The notes: a model not told the origin generated them from the sequence alone. A DNA stretch of 46,237 nucleotides from Bacillota bacterium (GCA_023441625.1 JAEZOA010000112.1:1-46237); one strand, 5' to 3'; shown: positions 33,818 through 42,816, counted from the stretch's first letter. Numbers and translations are program-made.

Positions 33818-35281
33818 TTATATCTCACATTTTTTGGTGCCTGGCAGAAAGCTCGTGCCAAACAATATTAACAGGGGCATAACAGGCATATGATATCTAT
33901 TCTGAACCTCAAGCAAGGTATACGATAAGAGTATACCACCAAAAATCATTAGTATAATCAGTGCCTCATACCTTTTTTCTCTAAGAGTATATCCACAAGC
34001 ACAAATTGCCATCAGCATTATTAATATATAGAAGATAAGTGAACACGTATTAAACAGCCTTGGGTGTGACTTAATTAAATCCTCTGGATTTGAGCTCTCA
34101 GCAGATACCGTACTCCAATAGTAGCCATAGTTTTCATTGCCCCATAGTATTTTATATTTTTTTAGAAATAGCTTCATTAGCTGCTTCGGGTCATCCTTTA
34201 AGCGTTCGGTAGCTATTTGCTTTGCCTCTTTATGAACTTTATCAAAGTCATTATTATTCTTTTCAATTATATCGAAATCCTCTTGATTCCATGCACCACT
34301 AGATTTAAAATTAGTTCCAATCATAAGGTTAAATCCAGCGTCAGAGCGTGTTACATCAACCCCTGTTGCCTTTTGGACAGGTATATTCACTAAATTAATC
34401 ACTGCAAAATAGCATAGGGTAAATAAAAGTATAGATTTTATACCCAGTCCAAAGCCGGCGATTTTATTTGCTCTGTATCTTTTGTATATTAGTACAAAAA
34501 CTGCAAATACAGGAATCAGTATCATCGACATAGGTCTAACCAACTGGGCACAAGCAGTTAGTACCCCAATTGAAACTAAAATCATGTTCCCATTATAAAC
34601 TTCATAATTTTTATAGGTGTACTTCTTAATAAATCTTAAAATCAGAATTACCGCAGCTGTAAATAATACCAAAAACAAATGCTCAGATGCAATAACTGAG
34701 GTATACATTATTTGTGCTGGCCAAAGGGCACATAACAAGGCTGCTATTCTTCCTGCTTTTTCACTATATAGCATTCTCCCGCCTAAATAAAGAAGCAAAA
34801 CTAACATAACTGAAAGAACTACATTAAAGAGCTTTGCCACCATTAATCCAGAGCCAAATACATAATATAAGCCAGCCAAAACCATTCCAAAACCCATCTT
34901 AAAAGGAAACACTGCGTAAAAATCAACAAAGCCTTTAAAATCACCTTGACTAGCGTTTATTCCATAGTTATGCAAATGGAGAAAATCCGAAAAGGGCTGT
35001 GTTTGCACAAAAAATATCCAAACTAATCGCAGTGCTAAAGTAATAAATATTATAAGTATAATGAAAACAGTGGTATTTATCTTTGAAAGTATGTTTAGCT
35101 TATAGATTAACAATATAGCTAATACTGCAATCAACAAAAAGATAACCCCAGAATAGAAGGGCATTCTAATTATATTAGGACCTGATATAAAAGTGCTGAT
35201 AACACTAATCAACCCAAGCAAAGCAATGGCTCCCCAAACAATTAAATAAAAAATAAAATTTTTAAGATTCAGTTTTTTCAA
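33818..35281 (-). CDS. GT39/PMT-type integral membrane glycosyltransferase
   Basis: The 487-residue protein has about 11-12 transmembrane helices. The first outer loop has QTQPFSDFLHLHNYG near 90-105, with the acidic residue of the GT-C active site, followed by DFYAVFPFKMGFGMVLAGLYYVFG. LWPAQIMYTSVIASEHLFLVLF (with the conserved EH) and the long extracellular part at 300-400 (DVTRSDAGFNLMIGTNFKSSGAW) fit PMT_2/ArnT-like enzymes that use polyprenyl-phosphate sugars. It could modify wall polymers or proteins. It is convergent with the DUF362 gene; no clear terminator was seen in the 46 bp between them. Confidence 0.82.
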   Translation of the reverse strand: MKKLNLKNFIFYLIVWGAIALLGLISVISTFISGPNIIRMPFYSGVIFLLIAVLAILLIYKLNILSKINTTVFIILIIFITLALRLVWIFFVQTQPFSDFLHLHNYGINASQGDFKGFVDFYAVFPFKMGFGMVLAGLYYVFGSGLMVAKLFNVVLSVMLVLLLYLGGRMLYSEKAGRIAALLCALWPAQIMYTSVIASEHLFLVLFTAAVILILRFIKKYTYKNYEVYNGNMILVSIGVLTACAQLVRPMSMILIPVFAVFVLIYKRYRANKIAGFGLGIKSILLFTLCYFAVINLVNIPVQKATGVDVTRSDAGFNLMIGTNFKSSGAWNQEDFDIIEKNNNDFDKVHKEAKQIATERLKDDPKQLMKLFLKKYKILWGNENYGYYWSTVSAESSNPEDLIKSHPRLFNTCSLIFYILIMLMAICACGYTLREKRYEALIILMIFGGILLSYTLLEVQNRYHMPVMPLLILFGTSFLPGTKKCEI

Positions 35282-35470
35282 TGAGTCACTTCCTTATCTA
35301 CTTTTTAGGCAAAAGACTATATATAATAGAAATAATTTCTTAACATTAATTGAAGTAACTATAGCTCATACTATCTATTATATTTAACATAATATCAGAA
35401 TAAATTCCCAAATTAAATATAATTTTTGCAACTGACCTTTTTGCTGTAAAAATCAATTAGTCCTACGCAT

Positions 35471-35499
35471 TTGATTTTATAAATTGCATATGATATTCT
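35471..35499 (+). promoter_or_regulatory. SigA-type promoter candidate for nudC
   Basis: TTGATT (35471-35476) and TATTCT (35494-35499) with 17-bp spacing lie about 40 bp before the nudC ATG, in a 254-bp divergent gap that holds nothing else I can identify. Confidence 0.4.
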
Positions 35500-35535
35500 A
35501 ATAAAAATATTTACTTAAAAAGGTTGATTTTTATT

Positions 35536-36384
35536 ATGCATAGAGAGAGTATTTACAAGAATTACAAGCCCGCAGTTACACCTGATAATGAAAGAGTGGA
35601 TAAAGCTTTTTGGTTTTCTTTTTGTGGTAATAAAATGCTAGTTAAAATGGATAAGGATAATTGTAGTATCCCTTATATTAATAGTATGCAAGAACTGAAT
35701 ATTTCCGCTGTAAGAACTCAGTATCTTGGAATTTTACAGGGCCATCCATGTTACTCAGCTGAACTTTTACCTGACGCTAAAGCTCCAGATGAATGGACTT
35801 TTATAGAATTAAGATCACTTTATGGAGAATTAGATGAGGATTTATATCTTTTAGCTGGCAAGGCATTTCAAATAGTGAGCTGGGACCAAGGACACCAATT
35901 TTGTGGTAGGTGTGGCTCTCCCACACAGGAACAGCCAGGAGAGCGAGCAAAGATATGCCCAAAATGCGGCTTTATTAGCTATCCTCAAATATGTCCAGCA
36001 GTAATCACAGCAATTTTGAAGGACGATAAAATACTTTTAGCTCATGCAAAAGCCTTCAAAGGGAATATGTACAGTCTTGTAGCGGGATTTTTAGAGCCTG
36101 GTGAAACTCTTGAGGAATGTGTAAAAAGAGAGATAATGGAGGAAGTTAACCTAAAGGTTAAGAACATCAGATACTTCGGAAGTCAACCCTGGCCCTTCCC
36201 AAATTCTATGATGATTGGCTTTATCGCAGATTATGAAAGTGGGGAGATAACAGTTGATGGAGAAGAAATCTCTTCAGCTGGATGGTTCGGGGTAGATAAT
36301 CTGCCTGAGTTGCCTCTTGAAATAAGCATTGCAAGGCAAATAATAAATTGGTATATAGAGAAATATAGTCAGAATAAAACCTAA
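35536..36384 (+). CDS. nudC: NAD+ diphosphatase / RNA decapping Nudix hydrolase
   Basis: A 282-residue protein with the full NudC layout: an N-terminal beta domain, a four-Cys zinc ribbon (Cys123, Cys126, Cys141, Cys144), and the Nudix box at about 184-206 (GFLEPGETLEECVKREIMEEVNL, with Asn where most have Gly). The NudC-specific motif SQPWPFP lies at 216-222. It hydrolyses NAD(H) to NMN and AMP and removes the NAD cap from RNA. The ATG at 35536 is taken; a TTG four codons earlier is also possible. A strong terminator follows. Confidence 0.94.
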   Translation: MHRESIYKNYKPAVTPDNERVDKAFWFSFCGNKMLVKMDKDNCSIPYINSMQELNISAVRTQYLGILQGHPCYSAELLPDAKAPDEWTFIELRSLYGELDEDLYLLAGKAFQIVSWDQGHQFCGRCGSPTQEQPGERAKICPKCGFISYPQICPAVITAILKDDKILLAHAKAFKGNMYSLVAGFLEPGETLEECVKREIMEEVNLKVKNIRYFGSQPWPFPNSMMIGFIADYESGEITVDGEEISSAGWFGVDNLPELPLEISIARQIINWYIEKYSQNKT

Positions 36385-36422
36385 GATTTTTAATCATAGC
36401 TCTTTATATTTATACACTACAG

Positions 36423-36465
36423 AAAAGCAGATTCCCAACCAATATTTGGTCAAGAATCTGCTTTT
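36423..36465 (+). terminator. Terminator between nudC and hsp20
   Basis: Arms AAAAGCAGATTC and GAATCTGCTTTT (12 bp, perfect) with an inner CCAA/TTGG pair; TTTTT follows on the plus strand. It can also stop the convergent hsp20 transcript. Confidence 0.88.
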
Positions 36466-36532
36466 TGTTGAGCATATTTTAATAACTCAGTGTAAAAAAG
36501 ATTGAGACTACTTAGTTAGAATTTTAATCTTC

Positions 36533-36943
36533 TTATTCAATAGAAATTCTACTATTAATCTTTTTTGCTTCACTCTTAGGTAATACGATTGTCAGAATTC
36601 CATTTTCATATTTAGCAGTTACTTCTTCATGCTTTACATTCTCAACATAAAAGCTTCTGCTAGTAGATCCGAATCTTCTTTCTCTCCTAACAAAGTTATC
36701 TCTCTCCTCTTTTGTTTCTTCATTCTTCTCAACTGAAATTGTAAGTCTTTCATCCTTAAAATCCAATTTGATATCTTCCTTACTAACCCCTGGAATTTCA
36801 GCATCAATAATGAATTCCTTTTCATTTTCCTTTATATCCGCTTTTATAGAATTAATACCTGTAAAGCCAACGAATGAATCATTAAAGAAATCGCTCAACA
36901 TACTATCCATATTAAATAGATTAATTCTTTCTATTCCAAACAT
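36533..36943 (-). CDS. Hsp20/alpha-crystallin small heat-shock protein
   Basis: The 136-residue chaperone has the alpha-crystallin domain from about 38 (DIKENEKEFIIDAEIPGVSKEDI) to the signature strand AKYENGILTIVLPK and a C-terminal ISIE. It holds unfolding proteins in oligomers during stress. ATG at 36943 is chosen since GGAGG lies eight bases upstream; an in-frame GTG at 36952 overlaps that signal. Upstream are a near-ideal promoter and two CtsR-type operators. It stands alone between convergent nudC and co-directional spoVB. Confidence 0.93.
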   Translation of the reverse strand: MFGIERINLFNMDSMLSDFFNDSFVGFTGINSIKADIKENEKEFIIDAEIPGVSKEDIKLDFKDERLTISVEKNEETKEERDNFVRRERRFGSTSRSFYVENVKHEEVTAKYENGILTIVLPKSEAKKINSRISIE

Positions 36944-36977
36944 ATAAAACACCTCCGAAAAATTATATTTTTTTGAT

Positions 36978-36994
36978 TTTGACTTTCTTTAACC
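36978..36994 (-). promoter_or_regulatory. CtsR operator, promoter-proximal copy
   Basis: On the minus strand GGTTAAAGAAAGTCAAA matches the CtsR consensus RGTCAAA-NAN-RGTCAAA with one mismatch. It lies just downstream of the expected start of the hsp20 transcript. Confidence 0.75.
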
Positions 36995-37003
36995 TTTAAC
37001 TAT

Positions 37004-37032
37004 ATTATAATTACTTTTGTTCTGTATTTCAA
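37004..37032 (-). promoter_or_regulatory. SigA promoter of hsp20
   Basis: TTGAAA (37027-37032) and a perfect TATAAT (37004-37009), 17-bp spacing, on the minus strand. The two CtsR sites bracket it. Confidence 0.82.
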
Positions 37033-37040
37033 TATTTGAT

Positions 37041-37057
37041 TTTGACTTTCTTTGACT
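37041..37057 (-). promoter_or_regulatory. CtsR operator, perfect copy
   Basis: AGTCAAAGAAAGTCAAA on the minus strand is an exact match to the CtsR heptamer direct repeat with its three-base spacer. It lies nine bases upstream of the -35 box of hsp20. Confidence 0.88.
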
Positions 37058-37106
37058 TTTGTTTTTAATAAAAATCTTTTACCTCACACTATCTCTCTAT
37101 ATCTCG

Positions 37107-38675
37107 TTATCTCTTGAATCTTCTCACCATTTTGTTTTTTAAACCTAATAATTGAAGGATTTCTCTCCAATCTATAACGCCAACTAATGCCATTAAAAAT
37201 AAAGCTATAATAATATATGCTGCTACTGTAAAAAGTGTTTGTACTGGAGAGTTCAGACTTAAAAAATTAAAAAAGCTATAAATATATTTTCTTGATAAAA
37301 ATAATATTATTGTCACTGCAAAGGGCAATACCACCCAACGTCTAAGATCTATAACCATTCCTGTATTTCGCACTATAGTAAATAGATTTAATATACACAC
37401 AATAAGCGAACTAATTATCATACCAATAATATATGCGGGTATTCCATACTTTGGTATTAGAAAATATACGCAGGAAATCCTTATAATTGAACCTATAACT
37501 GAGTTCGTCAAAAGAAGCCCCTGCTTTCCCAAACCATTCATTACTCCCATAAGAATTTGCTGGAGATAAAGGAAAATACAGGTAAATGACAATAAGTATA
37601 ATGTACCTCCGACGTGCTGTCCAGGATAAATCATATCTGCAATTTTATCTGGATAGCATGCAAAGAGTGCCATAAATACAAAACCCAGCACCATTGTAAT
37701 CTGAATTGATTTTGATATTCTATAATTCACTCGATTGAAATTCTTTAGTGAAATTGACTCTGAAATTGCTGGAACTATGGTAGTAGCTAGTGACGTTGTA
37801 ACAAGTTCAGGAAACAATACTAATGGCATTGCCATTCCCATAAGTTTTCCGTACTCCTCCATGCATTGTATGTAGTTAAGCCCTCCAACGAGCAATCTCC
37901 TCGGGATTAGTATCACCTCAACTGCTCCCATAATTGAAATTATAAATCTATTAAATGATATTGGAGCTGCAAAGCTCAGAATTGAACCAAATAATTTTCT
38001 TTTTCTAATTATACCTGTTTTTGACTTCGGAATAGTATGAGCATATTTTTTATATTTATAATATACAGCAAGTACAAATACATTTGACACTTCTCCAAAC
38101 GCCATAGCTGCCGTTGCTAATGCACAAGCATATTCAAGCCCTAACTTAAGAACCTGTGATACCAATGTTATTACTATTACTATTTTAACTAATTGTTCTA
38201 CTATTTGAGATACTGCTGTCGGTGTGACCTCCTGAATTCCATAGAAATATCCCTTAAATGCGGAAGCTGCTGCTATAAGAGGAATACAGGGAATCATTAT
38301 TAATACAGCCAAATAAGTTCTGCTTTCCTTTAATATAGTTCCTACAACAAAATCTATGTTAACATATATTAGAACTGAAATAGCTGCACCAGCTACTAGC
38401 ACTAAAAACAGTCCAATTTTGGGGATTCTTTTTATATTTATGTTATGACCCTTCGCTGCTTCTTCTGCTATCATTTTTGAAACTGCTATTGAAACTCCAG
38501 AGGTTAGCGTCAATATTATCAGTGTATATATTGGTACAATAAGCTGATATAAACCCATCCCTTCTGCTCCAATAAGGTTCGAAAGGAAAATTCTATATAC
38601 AAATCCAATTATTCTTGAAACAAATCCTGCAATCATTAATATAATTGCACCTGTGATAAAAGTTTTTTTGGTCAT
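37107..38675 (-). CDS. spoVB: SpoVB-type MOP-superfamily lipid flippase
   Basis: A 522-residue membrane protein with about 14 hydrophobic helices. TFITGAIILMIAGFVSRIIGFVYRIFLSNLIGAEGMGLYQLI at the N-terminus and SAFKGYFYGIQEVTPTAVSQIVEQLVKI near 145-175 are diagnostic of the SpoVB/MurJ-like polysaccharide biosynthesis family. SpoVB is needed for spore cortex formation and can flip lipid II; a Wzx-like role for other polymers cannot be excluded, and the capsule cluster in this window has no flippase of its own. ATG at 38675 follows GAGGTGGGT; the open frame runs 11 codons further. Confidence 0.85.
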   Translation of the reverse strand: MTKKTFITGAIILMIAGFVSRIIGFVYRIFLSNLIGAEGMGLYQLIVPIYTLIILTLTSGVSIAVSKMIAEEAAKGHNINIKRIPKIGLFLVLVAGAAISVLIYVNIDFVVGTILKESRTYLAVLIMIPCIPLIAAASAFKGYFYGIQEVTPTAVSQIVEQLVKIVIVITLVSQVLKLGLEYACALATAAMAFGEVSNVFVLAVYYKYKKYAHTIPKSKTGIIRKRKLFGSILSFAAPISFNRFIISIMGAVEVILIPRRLLVGGLNYIQCMEEYGKLMGMAMPLVLFPELVTTSLATTIVPAISESISLKNFNRVNYRISKSIQITMVLGFVFMALFACYPDKIADMIYPGQHVGGTLYLLSFTCIFLYLQQILMGVMNGLGKQGLLLTNSVIGSIIRISCVYFLIPKYGIPAYIIGMIISSLIVCILNLFTIVRNTGMVIDLRRWVVLPFAVTIILFLSRKYIYSFFNFLSLNSPVQTLFTVAAYIIIALFLMALVGVIDWREILQLLGLKNKMVRRFKR

Positions 38676-39010
38676 ACCCACCTCTGAATAAATGTTGTAA
38701 GAAATCAAGCAGAGAAAATCTGAACTAAATCCTAATTTAATTTTATTGAGCTATGAATCCATTTATGCCACTATGTTTCCAATACTTTGCCATATATTAC
38801 AGGTTGCCCCTTCTTCTCCCTAGCTTTATAATAGCTTTATAAGCAGCTTTGCGCAAAGCTCTCAGATATGTTGGAAAAGTAGCTATACCTGGTTGTTAAG
38901 CATACAGGTATAAGGCCTATCAACTGACAATAAAAATCCTTACAAAAATATTTTCATATATTTTTGATTGCCAATTGAATTATTGGCATATAAGGCTAAT
39001 GGAGGGCAAT
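38676..39010. other. Divergent gap between spoVB and the NlpC/P60 gene
   Basis: The gap of 335 bp has no gene. It holds a perfect 16-base palindrome AGCTTTGCGCAAAGCT (38845-38860), a hairpin TATACCTG/CAGGTATA (38884-38891, 38905-38912), and TGCCAAT/ATTGGCA (38969-38975, 38982-38988) just before the Shine-Dalgarno GGAGG of the hydrolase gene. I looked for the ydaO/c-di-AMP riboswitch that often precedes such hydrolase genes and did not find its GGGGACCC or GGGGTGAA motifs. The dyads could be leader structures or operators. Confidence 0.5.
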
Positions 39011-39826
39011 ATGAATAAGAAACTTTTATCGACTTGTTTTGTATTAACCATAGGCGTAATGGCAATGGCTCCAATATCTAAACAGTTAGATATAAGCAAC
39101 AGTAATATAATAACCCCAATAACTGAGTGGAATGAATTGAACTATGAAAAAGTATCAATTAAAAAGCATCAATTAACTTCCACAAACGATATAGTGGCAT
39201 CTACAAAAGACGAAGAAAAGGCAGTAGTTAAACAGAGTGAAAACAAAACCGTTTCATCAAGAGGTGTGACTGCAACAGAAAGAACCACAACTCAATCAAC
39301 AAAAAAGAACGCTGCTACAAGTTCAAACACTAGTAAAACAACTAGTAAAACAACTAGTAAAACAACAACCAAGTCAAATTCAACAAATACAGTAAAATCT
39401 ACAAAAACAACTACCACCAAACCAGCCGCTAGTACACCAGCTTCGACATCAAAAAGTTCAAAGGCTAGTGCTGTAATTAATACGGCTAAGAGTTATCTGG
39501 GTGTTCCTTACGTTTGGGGCGGAACATCAGCTAGTGGTTTTGATTGTTCTGGTTTCACACAATATGTACTGGGTAAACATGGTATAAGTATTCCAAGAAC
39601 GGCTGCTGAACAGTATACAGTTGGAACAAGTGTGTCAAAAAGCAACCTGCGTATTGGAGATTTAGTATTCTTTACAACCTATAAGTCAGGAGCATCCCAT
39701 TTAGGCTTCTATATAGGTAATGGTGACTTTATACATGCCAGTAGTTCAAAGGGCGTTACCATATCAAGTTTAAATAGTGATTATTATTCCAGTCGCTACA
39801 TCGGGGCTAGAAGAGTAATTAACTAG
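39011..39826 (+). CDS. Secreted NlpC/P60 peptidoglycan endopeptidase
   Basis: The 271-residue protein has a signal peptide (KKLLSTCFVLTIGVMAMA), a long Thr/Ser/Lys linker (about 80-150, with three TSKT units in a row), and a C-terminal NlpC/P60 domain. The domain starts at AKSYLGVPYVWGG, with FDCSGF (Cys179), SHLGFYIG (His230) and FIHASS (His242) as catalytic residues. It should cut cell-wall stem peptides (gamma-D-Glu to diamino acid). No SH3 or LysM wall-binding domain is present; the basic linker may bind the wall. ATG at 39011 is set by GGAGG five bases upstream; a longer frame has no signal peptide at its end. Terminator downstream. Confidence 0.9.
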   Translation: MNKKLLSTCFVLTIGVMAMAPISKQLDISNSNIITPITEWNELNYEKVSIKKHQLTSTNDIVASTKDEEKAVVKQSENKTVSSRGVTATERTTTQSTKKNAATSSNTSKTTSKTTSKTTTKSNSTNTVKSTKTTTTKPAASTPASTSKSSKASAVINTAKSYLGVPYVWGGTSASGFDCSGFTQYVLGKHGISIPRTAAEQYTVGTSVSKSNLRIGDLVFFTTYKSGASHLGFYIGNGDFIHASSSKGVTISSLNSDYYSSRYIGARRVIN

Positions 39827-39847
39827 AACGAAATTAAATATTATTTA

Positions 39848-39894
39848 AGGGGAGTATTTCTAACTACTTTTAAGTAGTTTTTGATACTCCCTTT
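39848..39894 (+). terminator. Terminator of the NlpC/P60 gene
   Basis: GGGAGTAT and ATACTCCC arms with an inner AACTAC-TTTTAA-GTAGTT hairpin, followed by TTTTTG on the plus strand. Confidence 0.82.
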
Positions 39895-39974
39895 TTGTAT
39901 TATATTAATATATGATATTATGGTAAAATAAAAATACAAAGTCAATTATCCACATTATTTTAATGGAGACAAGC

Positions 39975-40700
39975 ATGCTTAAATTAAGTAAGAAAACCCT
40001 TTTAATACTAATTGTAATACTTTCTATAGCAATTATTATACTATTAGTGCTTTCATATCTGAAGAGTTCTTTATCATTATACAACTCTTCAGATTCCCCC
40101 ATAGCATCCTCCAATGAGCCTGCTCAAAAGCCTCCTATTGTAGTAATAGATGCTGGTCATGGTGGTTGGGAGCCTGGTGCAGGTAAAGATCCAATAAATG
40201 AGAAAGACATTGTATTAGACATTTCATTGGAAATTGAAAAAGTTCTTAAAGAAAAGAACATTGACTATTATATGCTTAGAAATGATGATACTTATATTAG
40301 CTTGGAAGATAGAGTAAGAATAGCAAATGAGAAATCTAGCAAACTATTTGTAAGTATTCATAACAACTCCTTTACTGACCCAACTCAGAGTGGTATTTTA
40401 ACCACCTATAATCCTTATTCTTCTACCGGGAAGGAAATAGCCGAAATTATGCAGTCAAAAATAGGTGATTTAGGTATGAAAGATAGAGCTATAATGCCAC
40501 GACCAGATCTATATGTCCTACGCCATACAGAAATGCCTGCTATTCTCTTAGAAATAGGTTTTATATCAAACAAAAAAGACTTATCCCTATTAAAGGATGT
40601 TAATTTCCAAAAGAAATGTGCTCATCAGATAGTTCTCGGAATTGAGGAAATAATATCAAAGTATATTACTGCCGTTGAAGAAAATTCTGCAGAAGATTAA
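39975..40700 (+). CDS. cwlD: CwlD-type N-acetylmuramoyl-L-alanine amidase
   Basis: The 241-residue protein has an N-terminal membrane anchor (LLILIVILSIAIIILLVL, about 9-27) and an Amidase_3 domain. The zinc ligands are His62 (IDAGHGG), Glu76 (NEKDIV) and His129 (SIHNN), with the catalytic Glu193 in LLEIGFISN. Length and anchor agree with CwlD, which removes the stem peptide before muramic-delta-lactam formation in spore cortex; other single-domain Amidase_3 proteins are alternatives. ATG at 39975 has GGAG six bases upstream. The 3' end overlaps convergent dusB by 35 bp. Confidence 0.88.
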   Translation: MLKLSKKTLLILIVILSIAIIILLVLSYLKSSLSLYNSSDSPIASSNEPAQKPPIVVIDAGHGGWEPGAGKDPINEKDIVLDISLEIEKVLKEKNIDYYMLRNDDTYISLEDRVRIANEKSSKLFVSIHNNSFTDPTQSGILTTYNPYSSTGKEIAEIMQSKIGDLGMKDRAIMPRPDLYVLRHTEMPAILLEIGFISNKKDLSLLKDVNFQKKCAHQIVLGIEEIISKYITAVEENSAED

Positions 40701-41628
40701 TTATTTCATCTTTATCTGTAAGAGTAAAAATCTTCTGCTTAGTATACGAGGCATCTCTCAAGCCTTTAATATACCAAGCTATGTGGGACCTCATTTCAAG
40801 AATACCCGTTTTCTCTCCCTTATAAGCTATAAGCATATTAAGGTGTCTTATTATTGTTTGTATTTTTTCCTCAGGTGTTGGTGCAGAAATAATTTCACCA
40901 GCTTCAAGGTAGCTATTTATTTGTTTAAAAATCCATGGATTTCCCTGTGCGCCTCTACCTACCATTATTGCATCACAGCCTGTTTCTTCAAATAGACGCT
41001 TTGCATCCATAGGAGTAGTAACATCACCATTTCCTATTACTGGGATTGAAACAGCCTGTTTTACCTTCTTAATAATATTCCAATCAGCTTTACCACTATA
41101 GTATTGCTCACGAGTTCTACCATGAACGGCAATAGCACTAGCACCATTGTCCTGAGCAAGCTGAGCAATTTCTAAAGCATTTATGCTGCTGTCATCCCAA
41201 CCAGCCCGAATTTTGATTGTCACAGGTTTCTTTGAAGCACCAACAACAGCTTTTACAATTTTAGCAGCCAGCTCTGGTCTTTTCATCAAAGCACTGCCTT
41301 CTCCGTTCTTCGTGATCTTAGGCGCCGGACAACCCATGTTAATATCTATAATACTTGCATCAGATTCACTTAGCTTTGCGGCTACCTCTGCCATTATTTC
41401 AGGATCAGAACCGAATATTTGGACAGCACCAGGCTTTTCCTTTTCGTCTAGAAGAGTTAACTGGGTACTTTTAGTATCATCATAATGCATTCCTTTTGCA
41501 CTTACCATTTCAGTATATACAAGACCGCAGCTCTGTTCCTTACACAACACTCTAAATGGCATGTCAGTAACTCCAGCCATTGGTGCTAAAAAAACTCTAT
41601 TTTCTAATTCTACATTTCCTATTTTCAA
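40666..41628 (-). CDS. dusB: tRNA-dihydrouridine synthase DusB
   Basis: The 320-residue flavoenzyme begins with FLAPMAGVTDMPFR, then has DINMGCPAPKITKNGEGSALMK (catalytic Cys100), VTIKIRAGWDD, AIAVHGRTREQYYSG, IPVIGNGDV and IMVGRGAQGNPWIF, all of the TIM-barrel FMN site. The C-terminal helical RNA-binding part follows. It reduces uridines in the tRNA D-loop. The gene lies next to tRNA-Arg, and its last 35 bp overlap the end of cwlD on the other strand. Confidence 0.95.
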   Translation of the reverse strand: MKIGNVELENRVFLAPMAGVTDMPFRVLCKEQSCGLVYTEMVSAKGMHYDDTKSTQLTLLDEKEKPGAVQIFGSDPEIMAEVAAKLSESDASIIDINMGCPAPKITKNGEGSALMKRPELAAKIVKAVVGASKKPVTIKIRAGWDDSSINALEIAQLAQDNGASAIAVHGRTREQYYSGKADWNIIKKVKQAVSIPVIGNGDVTTPMDAKRLFEETGCDAIMVGRGAQGNPWIFKQINSYLEAGEIISAPTPEEKIQTIIRHLNMLIAYKGEKTGILEMRSHIAWYIKGLRDASYTKQKIFTLTDKDEIINLLQNFLQRQ

Positions 41629-41699
41629 AAGTTTGTTCCTCGTTAGTTATCATATTTAATTAGTTTTATCATTATTTTTATCATTCAATATTTTATTCT

Positions 41700-41743
41700 A
41701 AAATAGCAGTTCTCAAGAAAAACTCCTTGAAAGCTGCTATTTT
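41700..41743 (-). terminator. Terminator downstream of tRNA-Arg
   Basis: AAAATAGCAG (41700-41709) and CTGCTATTTT (41734-41743) with an inner CTCAAG/CTTGA pairing; the stem ends in TTTT on the minus strand, six bases past the tRNA. Confidence 0.8.
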
Positions 41744-41748
41744 TCTGG

Positions 41749-41820
41749 CGTCCCGGACAGGAATCGAACCCGCATCAGTGGAACCGGAATCCACTGTCTT
41801 ATCCATTGGACTACCGAGAC
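41749..41820 (-). tRNA. tRNA-Arg (CCG)
   Basis: The cloverleaf folds fully: acceptor GTCTCGG/CCGGGAC (one G-U), a D-arm with AATGGATAA, anticodon stem GTGGA/TCCAC around loop TTCCGGT (anticodon CCG, reading CGG), and T-arm GCGGG-TTCGATT-CCTGT. No CCA is encoded. Confidence 0.95.
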
Positions 41821-41925
41821 AGGATGTATCAGCTTTTATCAAGCTGAAATAAGTGTGAGCAAGTTTTATGCCCTTATTTATTATAACAGATAATACGTTA
41901 TTGGCAAATACAAGCTTTGGCTCAC

Positions 41926-42570
41926 CTATAATCTAACTATAACAAGCCCTATTAAATATCCGATTGCAGAGCTTAGCAACGCATTCCATATGAACGCAAG
42001 CACAAATACAAGCCCACGGACACTAATAGGAAGCTTAAACAGAATACATAGTCCACGTGTAATGGCACCATTAAACCAAAAATAACCTAGTATATTAAGC
42101 ACTACTGATATGTACGTTAATATTATGTATCCAGATAAATCAGCCTGGTATGCTGTGAAGTATCTCAGTAAATATATAGGTGTAACAAGGACATTAGCTA
42201 TGATATATACTTTTATAACCTTTGTTAACAGGCTGGAATATACCATTCCCAATGACATTGAATTGTTTTCATTTTTCTTTTTAAAATGTTTAATGATATC
42301 AAAAACAGGATATGAGAAGCTGATTGCTTTAACAAAGCCTATCACCAATGCCGCTATTAGCAATATCGCTATGGTTTTAATGCTAATTTCAATTATTCCA
42401 TTATCGAAACCTGTACTTAATGATTTCATTTCCAATATTTTAAAAACAACATCACGGATTCCTATAAATGCCATACCTATATATAGCCACATAGTTTTAT
42501 GTGTCAGCTTTGAATATAAATCTTTTTTTAATAAGAAAAAATCTATAAGTCTAGTAAAATTTAATTTCAT
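41926..42570 (-). CDS. Yip1-like integral membrane protein
   Basis: The 214-residue protein has about five transmembrane helices (MWLYIGMAFIGIRDVVF, IAILLIAALVIGFVKAI, VYIIANVLVTPIYLLRYF, GYIILTYISVVLNILGYFWF and GLVFVLAFIWNALLSSAIGYLIGLVIV). The layout resembles YIP1-domain proteins of Firmicutes, whose function is unknown. ATG at 42570 is chosen because GGGGAG lies five bases upstream; the frame stays open for 39 more codons. A hairpin sits in the leader. I do not recognise a specific family with certainty. Confidence 0.7.
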   Translation of the reverse strand: MKLNFTRLIDFFLLKKDLYSKLTHKTMWLYIGMAFIGIRDVVFKILEMKSLSTGFDNGIIEISIKTIAILLIAALVIGFVKAISFSYPVFDIIKHFKKKNENNSMSLGMVYSSLLTKVIKVYIIANVLVTPIYLLRYFTAYQADLSGYIILTYISVVLNILGYFWFNGAITRGLCILFKLPISVRGLVFVLAFIWNALLSSAIGYLIGLVIVRL

Positions 42571-42673
42571 TATTTCTCCCCTTGACACATAATGCATTAA
42601 TCCGATGCCTACCGTCACTAATACCTCCACTTCTATAAGTGTGGGATAAACGGTGCTAAGACTCTGGATTACC

Positions 42674-42708
42674 ATTTCTCGTTCCAACCTTAAGTTAAAA
42701 CGAGAAAT
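42674..42708. promoter_or_regulatory. Inverted repeat upstream of the Yip1-like gene
   Basis: ATTTCTCGTT (42674-42683) and AACGAGAAAT (42699-42708) form a perfect 10-bp stem with a 15-base loop. No T tract follows on either strand, so it is more likely an operator or leader structure than a terminator. The rest of the 246-bp gap shows nothing clear. Confidence 0.5.
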
Positions 42709-42816
42709 CTGTTTATATTACTATCTGATTCTTAAAATTCTAATTTTTTCTAGAACTTAGTTTATCATATAATAATATATATTATTTAGTGAAGGAAAAT
42801 CAATAGCACAAGAATA

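Noticed and set aside
38676..39010. Possible c-di-AMP (ydaO) or c-di-GMP riboswitch before the NlpC/P60 gene
   Set aside because: The expected conserved motifs were not found; only unassigned dyads are present.
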